Shown: positions 7,132-14,370 of the stretch, piece after piece
Numbering within the stretch: position 1 is the stretch's first letter
How the letters are laid out: each line of letters opens with the position of its first letter
Translations under genes and position numbers: made by a program
Notes under the pieces: model-generated
The model's input: only the letters and a program-made list of their open reading frames with translations
Database searches by the model: none
What the model was told of the DNA's origin: nothing
Assembly (NCBI RefSeq): GCF_028288185.1
Contig: NZ_JAQBOF010000016.1
Span: 1-32,622, forward strand
DNA: 32,622 nt
Direction of reading: 5' to 3'
Source: Mucilaginibacter sp.
GTDB lineage: Bacteria > Bacteroidota > Bacteroidia > Sphingobacteriales > Sphingobacteriaceae

Positions 7132-8748
7132 CTATTTCGTTGCTGATGTTTTATGTAACCCTACCACATTATTTAAATAATTATCCATCATCTCTATATC
7201 AACCACATCATTAATTAAACCAATATGCATATCAGGGCGAATAATTAAGGTCTTCTTTCTTCCATTTGCCACCTCAAAGATTTTAAATATTTCCTCATTT
7301 TTTGCGGATGGTGGCAGGTAGAAGAAATTTAAATTAACACCATAATTTTGAGTTATCCATTTGGCCAGGGTAAACAGGTCTAATTCTTGTAGTTTGCCTA
7401 ATATAATAAGGGTAAAACCGGGCTTGGTGCACCACTCGTGCAGGTCGGTTTCTTCCTGTTTCTTTTCGTCAAATACTTTAAGATAGGGGAGGCGGTCGCC
7501 GGCTTTAACAGTTTTGCCATTGCTTAAATGCAGGCTGATAGCGCTATGCCGGTAATTAATAAATATCTGTGATACCCGCCTGAAGAATATATCGCGTAAG
7601 CCTTCCCTTCCCCATACAAACTTAAGCAAGCCGGGCATTATCCATTTTTTAAATAACATGGTTAACCAACTTGTAGACATTACTATCTTAAAGACTCTAT
7701 CTGTAGTATTCAGCAGTTCTTTAGCTACCGGCATACGCTCGGCTGCATAGGTATCTAAAATGCTTTCTTGGATTTGTTCGTTTACCACTCCGGCCATTTT
7801 CCAACCCAAATTATAGGCATCCTGCAAACCGGTGTTCATGCCCTGCCCGCCAACCGGCGAATGGATATGGGCCGCATCGCCAATTAAAAAACAGCGTTGC
7901 AGTCTAAAACTGTCGGCCATACGGTGGTGCAGGCGATAGGTAGTAAACCATTTAACATGCGCTACATTATTGTCTGTTTGTGTTATGTTGTCTAAATGCG
8001 GCAGCACTTCTTCTATCTGCAAATCCTCACTAGGTTCAACACCTTTGGGCAGATTGCCTATTATCCGGTAGCAATTATCCTCTGGCATGGGGAAATAGCC
8101 TGCAAAGCCTGCTTTTGATAAATAAAGCTGTACCTGGTTACCTGTAAGCGCTGCATTAGCCAATTCAACATCGGCCAAATAAAATTCATGCGCGTAGCTG
8201 TCGCCGGTAAAGGGTATTTGCAATTGTTTGCGTACCACGCTATGCGTGCCATCGGCAGCAACCAGCCAATTGGCAGTTAAATTTATAGTTTCTGTGCCTG
8301 ATTGCAGTTGTACCTCAACCTGCCCCAATGTTTGCTTTACCGATATCAGGTTAGTATCCCAATACACAGGGCAGCAATTGGTTGTTAAAAAATCAAGCAG
8401 CAGGCGCTCGTTTTTGCTTTGTTGATATAGAAGGACAAACGGAAATTTGGTTTCGCCTTTGCCAGTGTTTTCTAAAGATAGCTCGGCCAATACTTTGCCA
8501 TCCTCATTAAAGGCCACGCCACCAGCTTGTTTGCCATTGGCCAGTATGGGGCCTATCACACCCATTTGACGGTATATCTCTAAAGATCGTGCTTGTACCG
8601 CTAGCGCTTTTGATTGGTCTGTTGGGCCTTGTTTGCTATCAATAATAATAGGCTGCACACCATGCCTTAGCAACTGAGCAGCCATCATCAAGCCAGATGG
8701 GCCGGCACCGATAATTAAAACCTTGGTATGTTGCTCTGCAATTAACAC
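7132..8748 (-). CDS. FAD-dependent aromatic-ring monooxygenase (PheA/TfdB type)
   Basis: The 538-residue protein is a class A flavoprotein hydroxylase. The Rossmann motif GAGPSG is at residues 14-19, the NAD(P)H/FAD DG motif in LVAADGTHSVVRK has Asp166-Gly167, and the second FAD motif GDAAHIHSPVGGQGMNTGLQD begins at Gly290-Asp291. The C-terminal 150 residues (from about 405) resemble the thioredoxin-like domain of phenol and pentachlorophenol hydroxylases (LHEWCTKPGFTLIILGK). The substrate cannot be read from sequence. The start is a GTG immediately after the upstream gene's TAA, indicating translational coupling; the downstream gtrA starts two bases after the stop. Confidence 0.88.
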   Translation of the reverse strand: MLIAEQHTKVLIIGAGPSGLMMAAQLLRHGVQPIIIDSKQGPTDQSKALAVQARSLEIYRQMGVIGPILANGKQAGGVAFNEDGKVLAELSLENTGKGETKFPFVLLYQQSKNERLLLDFLTTNCCPVYWDTNLISVKQTLGQVEVQLQSGTETINLTANWLVAADGTHSVVRKQLQIPFTGDSYAHEFYLADVELANAALTGNQVQLYLSKAGFAGYFPMPEDNCYRIIGNLPKGVEPSEDLQIEEVLPHLDNITQTDNNVAHVKWFTTYRLHHRMADSFRLQRCFLIGDAAHIHSPVGGQGMNTGLQDAYNLGWKMAGVVNEQIQESILDTYAAERMPVAKELLNTTDRVFKIVMSTSWLTMLFKKWIMPGLLKFVWGREGLRDIFFRRVSQIFINYRHSAISLHLSNGKTVKAGDRLPYLKVFDEKKQEETDLHEWCTKPGFTLIILGKLQELDLFTLAKWITQNYGVNLNFFYLPPSAKNEEIFKIFEVANGRKKTLIIRPDMHIGLINDVVDIEMMDNYLNNVVGLHKTSATK

Positions 8749-9462
8749 TTATATAGAGCGGGATATGATGAAAATAGTTGGCTTTTTATGCAAATCAGGT
8801 ACTTGTGTTTGCCATTCGGCGATAGTTTTGGTTTGTACAAACTCATCCGCAGCGGTTAAATTACTGGCAATACAAAGCTTAGTTTTAGGATGCCCTGTTT
8901 TTAAGATCTCTTCTAACAAGGGGTTATTGCGGAAAGGCGTTTCAATAAATATCTGCGTTTGATTTAGACGATCTGATAAACCTTCCAGCTCTCTGATACG
9001 CTTACTTCTCTCCACCTTATCAATAGGCAAATAACCTTGAAACGCAAAGCTTTGCCCGTTAAAGCCCGATGCCATTAGCGCCAGTAAAATAGAACTTGGC
9101 CCAACTAAAGGGACAACTTTTATTCCACGCCTATGTGCTTCGGCAACAATTTCTGCGCCTGGGTCGGCAACACCGGGGCACCCGGCTTCGCTCATCAAGC
9201 CGGTATCTTTGCCGGATTGTAATCCCACAAAAAATATCCCGAGGCTGCTGCCTCGGCTATGTTTGCCATAATCATGCATTACCAATTGGCTCTGCGGGGT
9301 TTTAAGCCCGGCCTCTTTTAAAAAGCGACGTGCGGTTTTTTCGTTCTCAACAATATATTCTTTTATATTGTTAATGGTATCAACCAGGTAGGGGGTAAAA
9401 GTTTTGGCCGCTGCTTCATCAGCAAGCGGTACGGGTATTAAAAAAAGGGTTCCGTTGGGCAT
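8749..9462 (-). CDS. RsmI-like SAM-dependent methyltransferase (tetrapyrrole methylase fold)
   Basis: The 237-residue protein belongs to the COG0313/RsmI group. The N-terminus MPNGTLFLIPVPL matches the start of the family, and the SAM-binding core GLMSEAGCPGVADPGAEIV with RRGIKVVPLVGPSSILLALMASGF parallels RsmI, which 2'-O-methylates C1402 of 16S rRNA. It is shorter than canonical RsmI (about 280) and diverges in the first third, so it may be the Bacteroidota paralogue with another target. I place the start at 9462 instead of the in-frame ATG at 9501, because homologous sequence begins there and a -7-like box lies four bases before it. It is the first gene of a three-gene operon. Confidence 0.85.
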   Translation of the reverse strand: MPNGTLFLIPVPLADEAAAKTFTPYLVDTINNIKEYIVENEKTARRFLKEAGLKTPQSQLVMHDYGKHSRGSSLGIFFVGLQSGKDTGLMSEAGCPGVADPGAEIVAEAHRRGIKVVPLVGPSSILLALMASGFNGQSFAFQGYLPIDKVERSKRIRELEGLSDRLNQTQIFIETPFRNNPLLEEILKTGHPKTKLCIASNLTAADEFVQTKTIAEWQTQVPDLHKKPTIFIISRSI

Positions 9463-9466
9463 ATTG

Positions 9467-9474
9467 CAAAATTG
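9467..9474 (-). promoter_or_regulatory. -7-like box before the RsmI-like gene
   Basis: Read on the minus strand, CAATTTTG differs from TAnnTTTG only at the first base and is followed by CAAT and the ATG at 9462. The box falls inside the longer open frame that would start at 9501, which argues for the shorter protein and a leaderless transcript. Confidence 0.35.
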
Positions 9475-9518
9475 CTCATTTTTGTTTAATTTAAGGGGCA
9501 TGTAAGGGAGATAGATTT

Positions 9519-10235
9519 ATGAAATCATTAGGTATTAACTGGTTTATAGAGGGTAATATAGATTTTGAGTACAAAAAGTATGTGCTGCTAGCTTATCTGC
9601 AAGAAATAAACAGTCATTTTGATAAGAGCCGCTTGTATCCAAATTTGAGCGACCTGGTGTTTCATTACAATAATCTGGTATGTTTTAAGCATAATAAAAT
9701 CACGCTGCAAAACTCCTTCCCGCAGCGGTTAACCAAGGCAGATATTGCCGCAGTAAAACTTACCTATCAAAAAATTGTGGAAGATGACAGTACTATGCAG
9801 GAGATTGAGCAGATTATTGCCTACGCTCTATATAAGATGGACCCCGCCATACAAACCGGCAAAGAGATATATGATTTTGTAGAAAGCCGCCTTAATATAG
9901 ATCCAATCGGTATAATGCCGTTGCTGCCTTATGATGGTTATTTTTCGTTACGCAATGGTACGGAAACTACCAATCATTTGTACGAGTATCATTTTACCAT
10001 TTTCGAGGATAAGGAAGATAAATATCGCGGCATTAACATACAGTTAATAGATACTTACGAACATAACCTGGTAAATACGCCCGAGGCTATAAAGCTGCAG
10101 TTAATTAAACGTAATACCTATTTGCCAAACCCGGCGGTATATTATTTGCATAGCGATATTACCTTCCCGCTTGAACAAACTTTACTGCCTGTGGCAAAGC
10201 GCTGCTTGGTTAAATATATATCAGATGCGGCGTAA
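9519..10235 (+). CDS. Conserved hypothetical protein
   Basis: The 238-residue soluble protein has no signal peptide or membrane segment and no motif I can assign. It begins MKSLGINWFIEGNIDFEYKKYVLLAYLQEI and looks mixed alpha/beta, with a helical N-terminal part containing many Tyr and Asn and a C-terminal half rich in beta-type residues. Codon use resembles that of its neighbours, and the frame is intact, so it is a real gene. It is divergently transcribed from the RsmI-like gene, with 56 bases between the two starts. A purine-rich GGGAGAT at 9506-9512 precedes the ATG and may act as a ribosome site. Function unknown. Confidence 0.8.
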   Translation: MKSLGINWFIEGNIDFEYKKYVLLAYLQEINSHFDKSRLYPNLSDLVFHYNNLVCFKHNKITLQNSFPQRLTKADIAAVKLTYQKIVEDDSTMQEIEQIIAYALYKMDPAIQTGKEIYDFVESRLNIDPIGIMPLLPYDGYFSLRNGTETTNHLYEYHFTIFEDKEDKYRGINIQLIDTYEHNLVNTPEAIKLQLIKRNTYLPNPAVYYLHSDITFPLEQTLLPVAKRCLVKYISDAA

Positions 10236-10318
10236 GGTTGTACGTTTGACGTATAAATTGAATTGGAATGAGTTAAAATAAAACGTACCACGTAAAACGT
10301 CCTACGTATAACATAATC
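10236..10318. repeat. Intergenic repeat built on ACGT words
   Basis: The spacer contains GTACGTTTGACGTAT near its left side and, 30 bases on, ACGTACCACGTAAAACGTC followed by CTACGTATAA. The word ACGT recurs six times in about 80 bases and the two halves are partly reverse-complementary. It resembles the other word-based intergenic repeats of this window. Confidence 0.5.
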
Positions 10319-10733
10319 ATGGTTTATAAATCAAAAATAGAACCCATTATACTAATAGTTGCTATTGCTTTGTTTGGCGGATTGTCAGTCTTTTATATCG
10401 TCAGCCATATATGGGATGCCTTAGCTATTAACTTACTGGTTTGCGTTTTTATAGCATATTTATACACTACAACCTATTACACCATTACCGGCAACACGCT
10501 TAATGTACATTGCGGTTTTTTTTATAATACCGATATTGATATAGCCTCCATCAAATTAATTACCGAAACAAACAGCGTTTTAAGTGCGCCCGCGTTCTCA
10601 TTAGACAGGATCGAGATTTTATAATAAATACGATAGCATTGTTATATCTCCACCCAATAAAACAGATTTTATAGCAGCTTTAAAAAGCATAAATAATGCC
10701 ATTGAAATAAAGATTAAAGAGAAAAAAAAATAG
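10319..10733 (+). pseudogene. Bacterial PH-domain membrane protein (bPH_4/DUF1200-like), frameshifted
   Basis: The first frame (10319-10624) encodes two membrane segments (about residues 9-28 and 35-52), then YYTITGNTLNVHCGFF, IDIASIKLITETNSVLSAPAFSLDRIEI, and stops at TAA. The family continues after this point with a Tyr-x-Lys-Tyr/Phe-Asp and ISP block. Exactly that continuation, YNKYDSIVISPPNKTDFIAALKSIN, is encoded in another frame from about 10620 to the TAG at 10731-10733. A single indel at the TTTT tract near 10617-10620 therefore splits the gene. Either it is a recent pseudogene or the assembly has a homopolymer error. Intact homologues are short membrane-anchored proteins of unknown role. 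The gene lies just upstream of the cold-shock gene. Confidence 0.8.
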
Positions 10734-10750
10734 CAACTATGCCTATAGTG

Positions 10751-10778
10751 TTGGTTATTAAATATATTTACTACCTTG
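10751..10778 (+). promoter_or_regulatory. Weak promoter candidate for the cold-shock gene
   Basis: TTGG at 10751-10754 and CTACCTTG at 10771-10778 roughly match the -33 and -7 elements with 16 bases between. The leader would be short (about 20 nt), unlike the long thermosensing leaders of enterobacterial csp mRNAs. A weak match. Confidence 0.25.
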
Positions 10779-10800
10779 CATTAACTTTAATAACAATATA

Positions 10801-10989
10801 ATGGCAACAGGAACAGTAAAATTTTTTAATGACTCTAAAGGTTTCGGCTTTATCAAATCTAGTGATGGCGAAGAAATCTTTGTACACGTATCAGGATTAA
10901 TCGACAAAATTCGCGAGAATGACGAAGTTGAATACGAAGTACAAAACGGCAAAAAAGGCCTTAACGCGGTAAATGTAAAATTAGCTTAA
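10801..10989 (+). CDS. Cold-shock domain protein
   Basis: The 62-residue protein is a single cold-shock domain that binds single-stranded RNA and DNA and probably acts as an RNA chaperone. RNP1 (KGFGFI, residues 13-18) and RNP2 (FVHV, residues 27-30) are intact, and the N-terminus TGTVKFFN is canonical. It is slightly shorter than E. coli CspA (70). The gene stands alone and is followed 19 bases later by a strong stem-loop with a U-tract, so it is likely monocistronic. Which paralogue it is cannot be told from one copy. Confidence 0.96.
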   Translation: MATGTVKFFNDSKGFGFIKSSDGEEIFVHVSGLIDKIRENDEVEYEVQNGKKGLNAVNVKLA

Positions 10990-11008
10990 AACTATATTTA
11001 TTCATCGT

Positions 11009-11042
11009 AAAAAACCTTCTCATGAAAATGAGAAGGTTTTTT
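11009..11042 (+). terminator. Rho-independent terminator after the cold-shock gene
   Basis: Arms 11009-11023 and 11028-11042 pair perfectly over 15 bases (core ACCTTCTCAT/ATGAGAAGGT) around a GAAA tetraloop, and the right arm ends in six T. It lies 19 bases after the cold-shock stop codon. The A-run on the left arm makes it potentially bidirectional. Confidence 0.93.
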
Positions 11043-11086
11043 GTTTTATACGAATTTAGCCTATATAAGGTGCCATTAGCTCAATT

Positions 11087-11119
11087 AAAAGCCTTACTGT
11101 TTTTGCAGTAAGGCTTTTT
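11087..11119 (-). terminator. Second stem-loop terminator, facing creD
   Basis: AAAAGCCTTACTG (11087-11099) pairs with CAGTAAGGCTTTT (11106-11118) around a six-base loop. It lies 34 bases beyond the creD stop codon, and on the minus strand the stem ends in TTTTAATT. Together with the previous hairpin it separates the convergent cold-shock and creD transcripts. Confidence 0.8.
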
Positions 11120-11152
11120 GTTTTGATAGGATTTAGGTTTAATGATATTGTG

Positions 11153-12502
11153 TTAATGTTTATCCCAATTGATCTTTCTTGAAAAATACATTAAAGCCGA
11201 TATAATTATAAATAAAGCTATGCTTCCAATTAATAAGGCAAGATCTTCCAATTGAATAAGAACAAAAATAAATACATAGAATACAGAGAGGATTGCCGCA
11301 AATAATATGGACACCATCCTGTTTCGGAGTAAGGACGCTAAAAAAACAGAGACGAGTGTAATTGTTGCCACTGATGCAATAAGATAAGCCAGATTGTAGC
11401 CCACTTGCTCTGAAAATGAAAGTAACAATGTGTAATAAATGCTCATGGCGGCACCTATTAATATGTAGTTAAATACATGGATCTTTTGCTTGCTTATTAG
11501 CTCTGTTAAAAAGAGAGATATAAAAGTGAGCAGTATGATCAAAATACCATACTTGTTGGTGCGCGTAGTTTTTTGGTATTGGTCAACCGCTACTTTTAGC
11601 TTTACGCCAAATATGGCATCTGCATGGTTTTGCATTTTGTTGAGTACGGTATCATCAGCCGCCCATTGTTGGGCAAAGGGGCGGTTAAAATAAAGCATGC
11701 GCCACTTTGCACTAAAACCACTGTCGGTAACCTTGCGGTAATCCGGCAGATAGCGGCCGTCAAAGCTTGGGGTTTTCCAGTTGCCGTTAACTTCTACATC
11801 GGTGGTTTTGCCGGTATGTAAAAAACTTAGCTCTTCGCTGCCTTTCAAATCCAGGTCAAAATCAAAGGGTAATTGTTTGTCTGCTATTGTAGTTAGGTTG
11901 ATATTAGCCTGTAATCCGTTACTAAACAACCCTTTTTCGTTAAATACGGGTTCCACCTGCATGGACTGCCCGCCTGATCTGATAATCGGATTAGTTTTCA
12001 AACCTTTTAGGTCTGATATGCTAAAAGTTAAACGAGCCTGGGCCGGTAATAATTGATCAGCAGTAATACCTAATTTCTCAATTTCGGCTTTAAAATTGCC
12101 CCAAACCTTAATGTGGGTGTTATAAACTACGGTTTCATATATCCCACGATGCAGGGTTTCAGAAATTACACCTGCTTTTATGTGCAGGCTTTCGGGCAAT
12201 ATGTATAGGTTTTCAGTAAGTTCTTTTAAAATCAATTTGTTGCTGGTATCATGATCTTTGTATTGCCTTTTGTAAGGTATAACCAATACCGGGCCCTGTA
12301 TCAACTGGCTTCCCGACCATTTGTCTGATACGTCCTTCTCCATTTCATCATGCCTTGCGGCCCGTTCATTTATCAGGTTCCCCACCATTGCCGATGGGAT
12401 GATCAGTAATAATACCAGTATGCCTATGAACATTAATTTTAGGGTAACCGACTCCTTGAGCCAGTTAAAAAATCCTTGTGGTTTGTCTTTTTGGTCTTCC
12501 AT
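11153..12502 (-). CDS. creD: CreD-like inner-membrane protein
   Basis: The 449-residue protein has one N-terminal membrane segment (about residues 21-43, ending in IPSAMVGNLINERAARHDE), a large extracytoplasmic domain of about 260 residues, and five C-terminal membrane segments from about residue 318. This is the CreD (PF06123) architecture, and the start of the periplasmic part, WSGSQLIQGPVLVIPY, matches the family. In E. coli, CreD is an envelope-integrity protein induced by CreBC. Here there is no CreBC; instead a winged-helix regulator gene ends 56 bases upstream, and a palindromic operator (12521-12537) lies 18 bases before the start, so control is probably by that regulator. Confidence 0.93.
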   Translation of the reverse strand: MEDQKDKPQGFFNWLKESVTLKLMFIGILVLLLIIPSAMVGNLINERAARHDEMEKDVSDKWSGSQLIQGPVLVIPYKRQYKDHDTSNKLILKELTENLYILPESLHIKAGVISETLHRGIYETVVYNTHIKVWGNFKAEIEKLGITADQLLPAQARLTFSISDLKGLKTNPIIRSGGQSMQVEPVFNEKGLFSNGLQANINLTTIADKQLPFDFDLDLKGSEELSFLHTGKTTDVEVNGNWKTPSFDGRYLPDYRKVTDSGFSAKWRMLYFNRPFAQQWAADDTVLNKMQNHADAIFGVKLKVAVDQYQKTTRTNKYGILIILLTFISLFLTELISKQKIHVFNYILIGAAMSIYYTLLLSFSEQVGYNLAYLIASVATITLVSVFLASLLRNRMVSILFAAILSVFYVFIFVLIQLEDLALLIGSIALFIIISALMYFSRKINWDKH

Positions 12503-12513
12503 TGTGATTATTT

Positions 12514-12537
12514 TAAAAGTACTTTGTATTTCAAAGT
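12514..12537. promoter_or_regulatory. Palindromic operator copy 1, upstream of creD
   Basis: The core ACTTTG-N5-CAAAGT (12521-12537) is a perfect dyad. It is preceded by TAAAAGT, giving an additional AAAGT half-site. It matches the copy at 13507-13530 at 22 of 24 positions. It lies between the regulator gene and creD. Confidence 0.7.
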
Positions 12538-12558
12538 GTTTGAATAAAAAAATATAAT

Positions 12559-12861
12559 TTAACTTTTTGTTGATTTTATTAATTGTTCCAAAGCATCCAA
12601 ATGCCCCGCGAATGCTTTTTTTCCTTTATCAGTCGCTTCATAATTGGTATTAGGTTTACGGCCTAAAAACGATTTATTAACCAATATATATTCTTCTTTC
12701 TCTAATCCTTTTAAATGCGATGCCAGGTTACCATCGGTAATATCCAACAGATCTTTTAGCGAGTTAAAGTCGTACCGTTGGTTGGCTACCAGCACACTCA
12801 TAATTTGCAGGCGCAGGCGGTTCTCAAAAGCTTTGTCTAATTTATCAAATGGTATTTTCAC
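12559..12861 (-). CDS. Winged-helix transcriptional regulator (HTH_34/MarR-like)
   Basis: This 100-residue single-domain protein is a compact winged helix. The helix-turn-helix is in DFNSLKDLLDITDGNLASHLKGLEKEEYI, and the wing follows as VNKSFLGRKPNTNYEATDKGKKAF. The pattern is that of the short 'transcriptional regulator' family found beside CreD and membrane genes in Bacteroidota. No ligand domain or metal-binding Cys cluster is visible. Its start overlaps the upstream membrane-protein stop by four bases (coupled translation). Two near-identical palindromes flank its transcription unit, one before the membrane gene and one before creD, so it probably autoregulates its operon and controls creD. 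Confidence 0.88.
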   Translation of the reverse strand: MKIPFDKLDKAFENRLRLQIMSVLVANQRYDFNSLKDLLDITDGNLASHLKGLEKEEYILVNKSFLGRKPNTNYEATDKGKKAFAGHLDALEQLIKSTKS

Positions 12862-13505
12862 CTATCGTATTTTAAGTACATCATACTGCCATATATAATA
12901 TGCAAAACCCCAAAGCCGATTGCCCAAAAATACAATCCGTATCCCGGATATAAGGCAGCTATCAAACCTAATATAATTTCGCATAACCCCAATGATTTTA
13001 CCCCGTCAAAAGTAAAATTACCAGCACCTACTAATGATAGTCCGTAAAAAATAAGCGATGCCGGAGCCACTATACCAAAATATCCCCGTGCTATGAAAAT
13101 CAGGATTAGTAAACCGCCGGCTATTAATGGTATTGCCATATTGAACAAAAGCTCGCGACTTGTTTTACCCCATATTTTTTGCCCCTTGCGTTTTGCTTTT
13201 TGATAGGTTAATAACACACCTGTTGCTAACGATGCCACAAGCACCGCAACAGCAATAAAGAACAAAGGCGCTAAAACAGAAACTGACGTATCCAAATATC
13301 CCACAGCCGGCGAGTAAGAGCCGCCACCAAATGATAATTGATAAACAGGAGCCTGGTGCAGCAACGGGTAAGCAGCAATTGCGCCGATTAAAGCATATAC
13401 ACCAGCTAATATGCCCGATAAGCCGCTCAATGATATAAACTTTGACGACCGCTCCATCAAACTGCGGATAGATGCCAGGTCGTTTTGAATGTCAGTTTCT
13501 TTCAT
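12858..13505 (-). CDS. Multi-pass membrane protein of unknown function
   Basis: The 215-residue protein has about six hydrophobic segments after a 20-residue charged N-terminus (METDIQNDLASIRSLMERSSKF-like helix). Segments include LSGILAGVYALIGAIAAYPLL, a central pair, IPLIAGGLLILIFIARGYFG and a C-terminal pair ending FWAIGFGVLHIIYGSMMYLKYDR. I do not recognise a named family. It is the first gene of a two-gene operon with the winged-helix regulator (four-base overlap). The promoter has TTTG-N20-TTACTTTG, with the operator covering the -7 box, so it is likely repressed by its partner. An envelope or stress role alongside CreD is an inference from context. Confidence 0.8.
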   Translation of the reverse strand: MKETDIQNDLASIRSLMERSSKFISLSGLSGILAGVYALIGAIAAYPLLHQAPVYQLSFGGGSYSPAVGYLDTSVSVLAPLFFIAVAVLVASLATGVLLTYQKAKRKGQKIWGKTSRELLFNMAIPLIAGGLLILIFIARGYFGIVAPASLIFYGLSLVGAGNFTFDGVKSLGLCEIILGLIAALYPGYGLYFWAIGFGVLHIIYGSMMYLKYDR

Positions 13506-13506
13506 A

Positions 13507-13530
13507 TAAAAGTACTTTGTTATTCAAAGT
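13507..13530. promoter_or_regulatory. Palindromic operator copy 2, upstream of the membrane-protein/regulator operon
   Basis: The core ACTTTG-N5-CAAAGT (13514-13530) is identical in both arms to the copy before creD and has the same TAAAAGT extension. It overlaps the predicted -7 box of this operon (13525-13532, minus strand) and ends two bases from the ATG at 13505. Confidence 0.7.
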
Positions 13531-13556
13531 AACAGATAAGAAATGAGATCCGCAAA
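13525..13556 (-). promoter_or_regulatory. Promoter of the membrane-protein/regulator operon
   Basis: On the minus strand TTTG (plus 13553-13556) and TTACTTTG (plus 13525-13532) are separated by 20 bases, one base off the consensus. Transcription would begin near 13521, leaving a leader of about 16 nt. Confidence 0.5.
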
Positions 13557-13589
13557 TTTATTTGAAGAAAAAGCATGAATTTTATTTGG

Positions 13590-13687
13590 ATGTCATTTCG
13601 ATACAAGGTACGAGTGAGAAACCTTATACAACTTGCAAATCGGCCTTGCGTGGCGTATAAGACTTCTCGCTATGCTCGAAATGACAT
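13590..13687. repeat. 98-bp imperfect palindromic element (MITE-like)
   Basis: Perfect 12-base terminal inverted repeats (ATGTCATTTCGA at 13590-13601 and its complement at 13676-13687) enclose a partly self-complementary interior. AGTGAGAAACCTTATAC pairs with GTATAAGACTTCTCGCT at 14 of 17 positions. It carries no gene. It fills most of the spacer between the Nudix gene end and the operon start at 13505. Confidence 0.75.
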
Positions 13688-13701
13688 AATGGGCTGGTTG
13701 C

Positions 13702-14250
13702 TTACAACTCTCCCAGCTTTATCAAAGCATAAAACAATCCGGTACAATGCAAGGATTGGGCTATTTTATTATCGGCTAATAGTTGTTTTACTTCGGCAAT
13801 GGTATATTCTTCAACTATTATTTCTTCGTGCTCATCCAAGTCTTGTTCCTGCACTTTAATGCCGCCTTTGGCCAGGTAGCAGTAAACATGATTGGTTGCT
13901 GTAGACGGGTTTGGATAAACAATGCTGATTAATTCGATATCATCAAACTGGTAGCCTGTTTCTTCCAGTAATTCACGGCGCATGGCTGCTGCCGGCTCTT
14001 CATCGCCATCAATAACACCACCGGGAATCTCTAATGAAACAATGCCTGCTGCATGACGATATTGGCGCACCATCAGTATTTTATTATCTGTAGTCAACGC
14101 CACCGCGTTTACCCAATTGGGATATTCTAAAACATAGTATTGATCTACAATGCGGCCGTCTGGCATTTTGCATACATCAGACCGTAACGTAGCCCAAGGG
14201 CCTTTATGTATATATTCTGAACTACAGATAGTCCATTTAAGGTCACTCAT
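13702..14250 (-). CDS. Nudix hydrolase, ADP-ribose pyrophosphatase-like
   Basis: The 182-residue protein has a complete Nudix box at residues 78-100: G-x5-E84-x7-R92-E93-L94-x-E96-E97-x-G99, within GGVIDGDEEPAAAMRRELLEETGY. An upstream EIPGG and the N-terminal strand pattern (WATLRSDVCKMPDGR, VNAVALTTDNKILMVRQYRH) resemble ADP-ribose/GDP-mannose pyrophosphatases of the NudF/NudK type, which hydrolyse nucleoside diphosphate sugars with Mg2+. The exact substrate cannot be read. It is a single gene on the minus strand; the region upstream to 14370 has no gene, and a palindromic element follows its stop. Confidence 0.92.
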   Translation of the reverse strand: MSDLKWTICSSEYIHKGPWATLRSDVCKMPDGRIVDQYYVLEYPNWVNAVALTTDNKILMVRQYRHAAGIVSLEIPGGVIDGDEEPAAAMRRELLEETGYQFDDIELISIVYPNPSTATNHVYCYLAKGGIKVQEQDLDEHEEIIVEEYTIAEVKQLLADNKIAQSLHCTGLFYALIKLGEL

Positions 14251-14370
14251 CTCTGAACCGTTGATTTAATATGATTGAATGATTGCGTAATATGGCAATG
14301 TGATTTTTTTGATTAGTAAGCCGATTAAATAGGCATCAGCGAAATCCCCAAGTCAAAAAAAACAGTGGTC

